A DNA stretch of 64,000 nucleotides from Otis tarda (taxonomy: Eukaryota; Chordata; Aves; Otidiformes; Otididae), in assembly GCA_026413225.1 (NCBI GenBank), contig CM048553.1, forward strand, positions 101,104,690 through 101,168,689. The letters are read 5' to 3'. Every line of letters starts with the position of its first letter. The stretch's first letter is position 1. A program made the position numbers and the translations under genes. This document shows positions 63,160 to 64,000 of this stretch, in pieces. Below the pieces are notes generated by a model that was given only the letters and a program-made list of their open reading frames with translations, was not told the DNA's origin and did no database searches.

Positions 63160-63420
63160 TTCTGCGTAACAAAGTAAGTAATTAGCAGTGCCATAGTCAA
63201 GGGAACATGCAGGTAAATGGAGCAATAATTGGGGTGATACAACATTTGCCCACTTCTCCGATGAGGGATAAGGAGCAGGCCAGCAAGTGAACCTGCATTT
63301 TATTTACTGCTACACCACTGGTAATTAGACAGCTTGCCATAATGGATTAGCAGCAACCAGTGACACCCGTTATCCTTGGCAGACAGAGCAGTGTGCACTG
63401 CAGACGAAGCTGTTAAAGGC
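63160..63420. promoter_or_regulatory. Candidate conserved non-coding/enhancer block 4
   Basis: This non-repetitive DNA has several homeodomain-type cores in unusual density: AAGTAATTAGCAG, GCAATAATTGGGG, CTGGTAATTAGACAG and ATAATGGATTAGCAG. The last also contains a GGATTA (OTX/PITX-type) core. Conservation was not testable, so this is a pattern-based suggestion. Confidence 0.25.
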
Positions 63421-64000
63421 CAAGAAATACAAGTGTGTAAAAGATAAGAACAGCAAGTGCCCTCCCCATGTCAGGCTGACTGGGAGTTGAAAGCAAGCAA
63501 GCAAGTCAATCTTTAAATATGCCAGTTAATTTTAATGACATTGAGATTTTACTGACAAGTCTGAAGTATTTTAAGTAACATCAGAATTATCTTAGTTGGG
63601 AGAAAACTGATTTTTTATGATCCTTTTTTTTCATGTATAAGCTGCATTACTGTTTTATGAGGGAAGCCTGACAATTTGCCTGCTTTGAACAAAACACCTC
63701 TGCAGAAATGTACCCTTTCCACTATATACTCTGCTCCATCACCAGTGGAAGAGGCTACGTGGGGGAGGATCGGCGTAGGCTATGCCCACGGTGCTGTGCT
63801 GCCTGCATAACCTTGCTGCCAGCCTGGAGCCAAGCTGGTTGGCGGCAGCTCTGCACCCCTGGGGCACTCCCTCCGGCATGGCACGGCGACCTTTCATGGA
63901 GACCTGCTCCGTCGGCACCATCGTTTCCAAAGCGTGAGGCTGGCCTTGTTGGAGTGCTCGGAGAACCCCTCTCTCACCAGGGCTGTGCAAGCATCACCAT

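Larger units (their letters stand above)
60561..64000. other. Intergenic DNA, no gene recognised
   Basis: Mixed-composition sequence without a supportable ORF. It includes TATATATATGCATATACAT-type simple sequence near 60765-60785, a 17-bp tandem duplication at 61172, a candidate regulatory block at 63160-63420, and a GC-richer patch from about 63740 to the right edge. The right-edge patch could be the beginning of a feature outside the window. Confidence 0.5.

Noticed and set aside
10311..64000. Exons of ZNF407 or another zinc-finger gene expected further along the conserved locus
   Set aside because: No C2H2 pattern (CxxC then HxxxH with linkers) was seen in the frames of either strand, so the neighbour is presumably outside the window.
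1..64000. CRISPR arrays, operons, rRNA, endogenous retrovirus
   Set aside because: No regularly spaced direct repeats, rRNA cores, paired LTRs or retroviral gag/pol frames were noticed, and the sequence is vertebrate in character.

Overview
This window is vertebrate nuclear DNA, most likely from a bird or another archosaur/sauropsid. It contains one recognisable protein-coding gene, PTGR3 (older symbol ZADH2, prostaglandin reductase 3), as two coding exons on the + strand at 2263-2573 and 8540-9464. The evidence for the lineage is CR1-type LINE remnants with the typical octamer-like tail, fossil inverted-repeat elements common in sauropsid genomes, long AT-rich single-copy intergenic DNA, and a PTGR3 protein close to, but distinct from, the human one. 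No bacterial, viral, rRNA, tRNA or CRISPR features were seen.

Layout. Positions 1-1250 are AT-rich and homopolymer-rich 5' flank. A CpG island of about 2.2 kb (roughly 1250-3430) covers the PTGR3 promoter and first coding exon. Intron 1 (2574-8539) holds a second, separate CpG island at about 6290-7210. Exon 2 carries most of the enzyme and ends in the tripeptide SKL, a peroxisomal signal. The 3' UTR probably ends near a poly(A) signal at 10287-10292, with an alternative signal at 9839-9844. From memory of vertebrate synteny, PTGR3 lies head to head with TSHZ1. TSHZ1 would then lie to the left on the - strand, but its usual first coding exon was not found here.

From about 10.3 kb to the right edge (nearly 54 kb) I see no gene. 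This part is a gene-poor intergenic region with scattered old repeats: a 1.7-kb 5'-truncated CR1 with a decayed reverse-transcriptase ORF (36725-38392, +), shorter CR1 tails (29925-30225 -, 46675-46728 +, 48260-48477 -), at least two families of short inverted-repeat (MITE-like) fossils, and two tRNA-derived/MIR-like SINE fossils. Between the repeats are stretches rich in homeodomain, octamer and MEIS-like motifs. By appearance only, these are candidate long-range enhancers, plausibly for TSHZ1.

I found no clearly novel biological system. The observations most worth following are: the possible dual mitochondrial/peroxisomal targeting and uncertain start of PTGR3; the second CpG island and an antisense exon-like element inside intron 1; the fossil inverted-repeat families; and the candidate regulatory blocks near 27.4, 32.8, 41.0, 60.2 and 63.3 kb.
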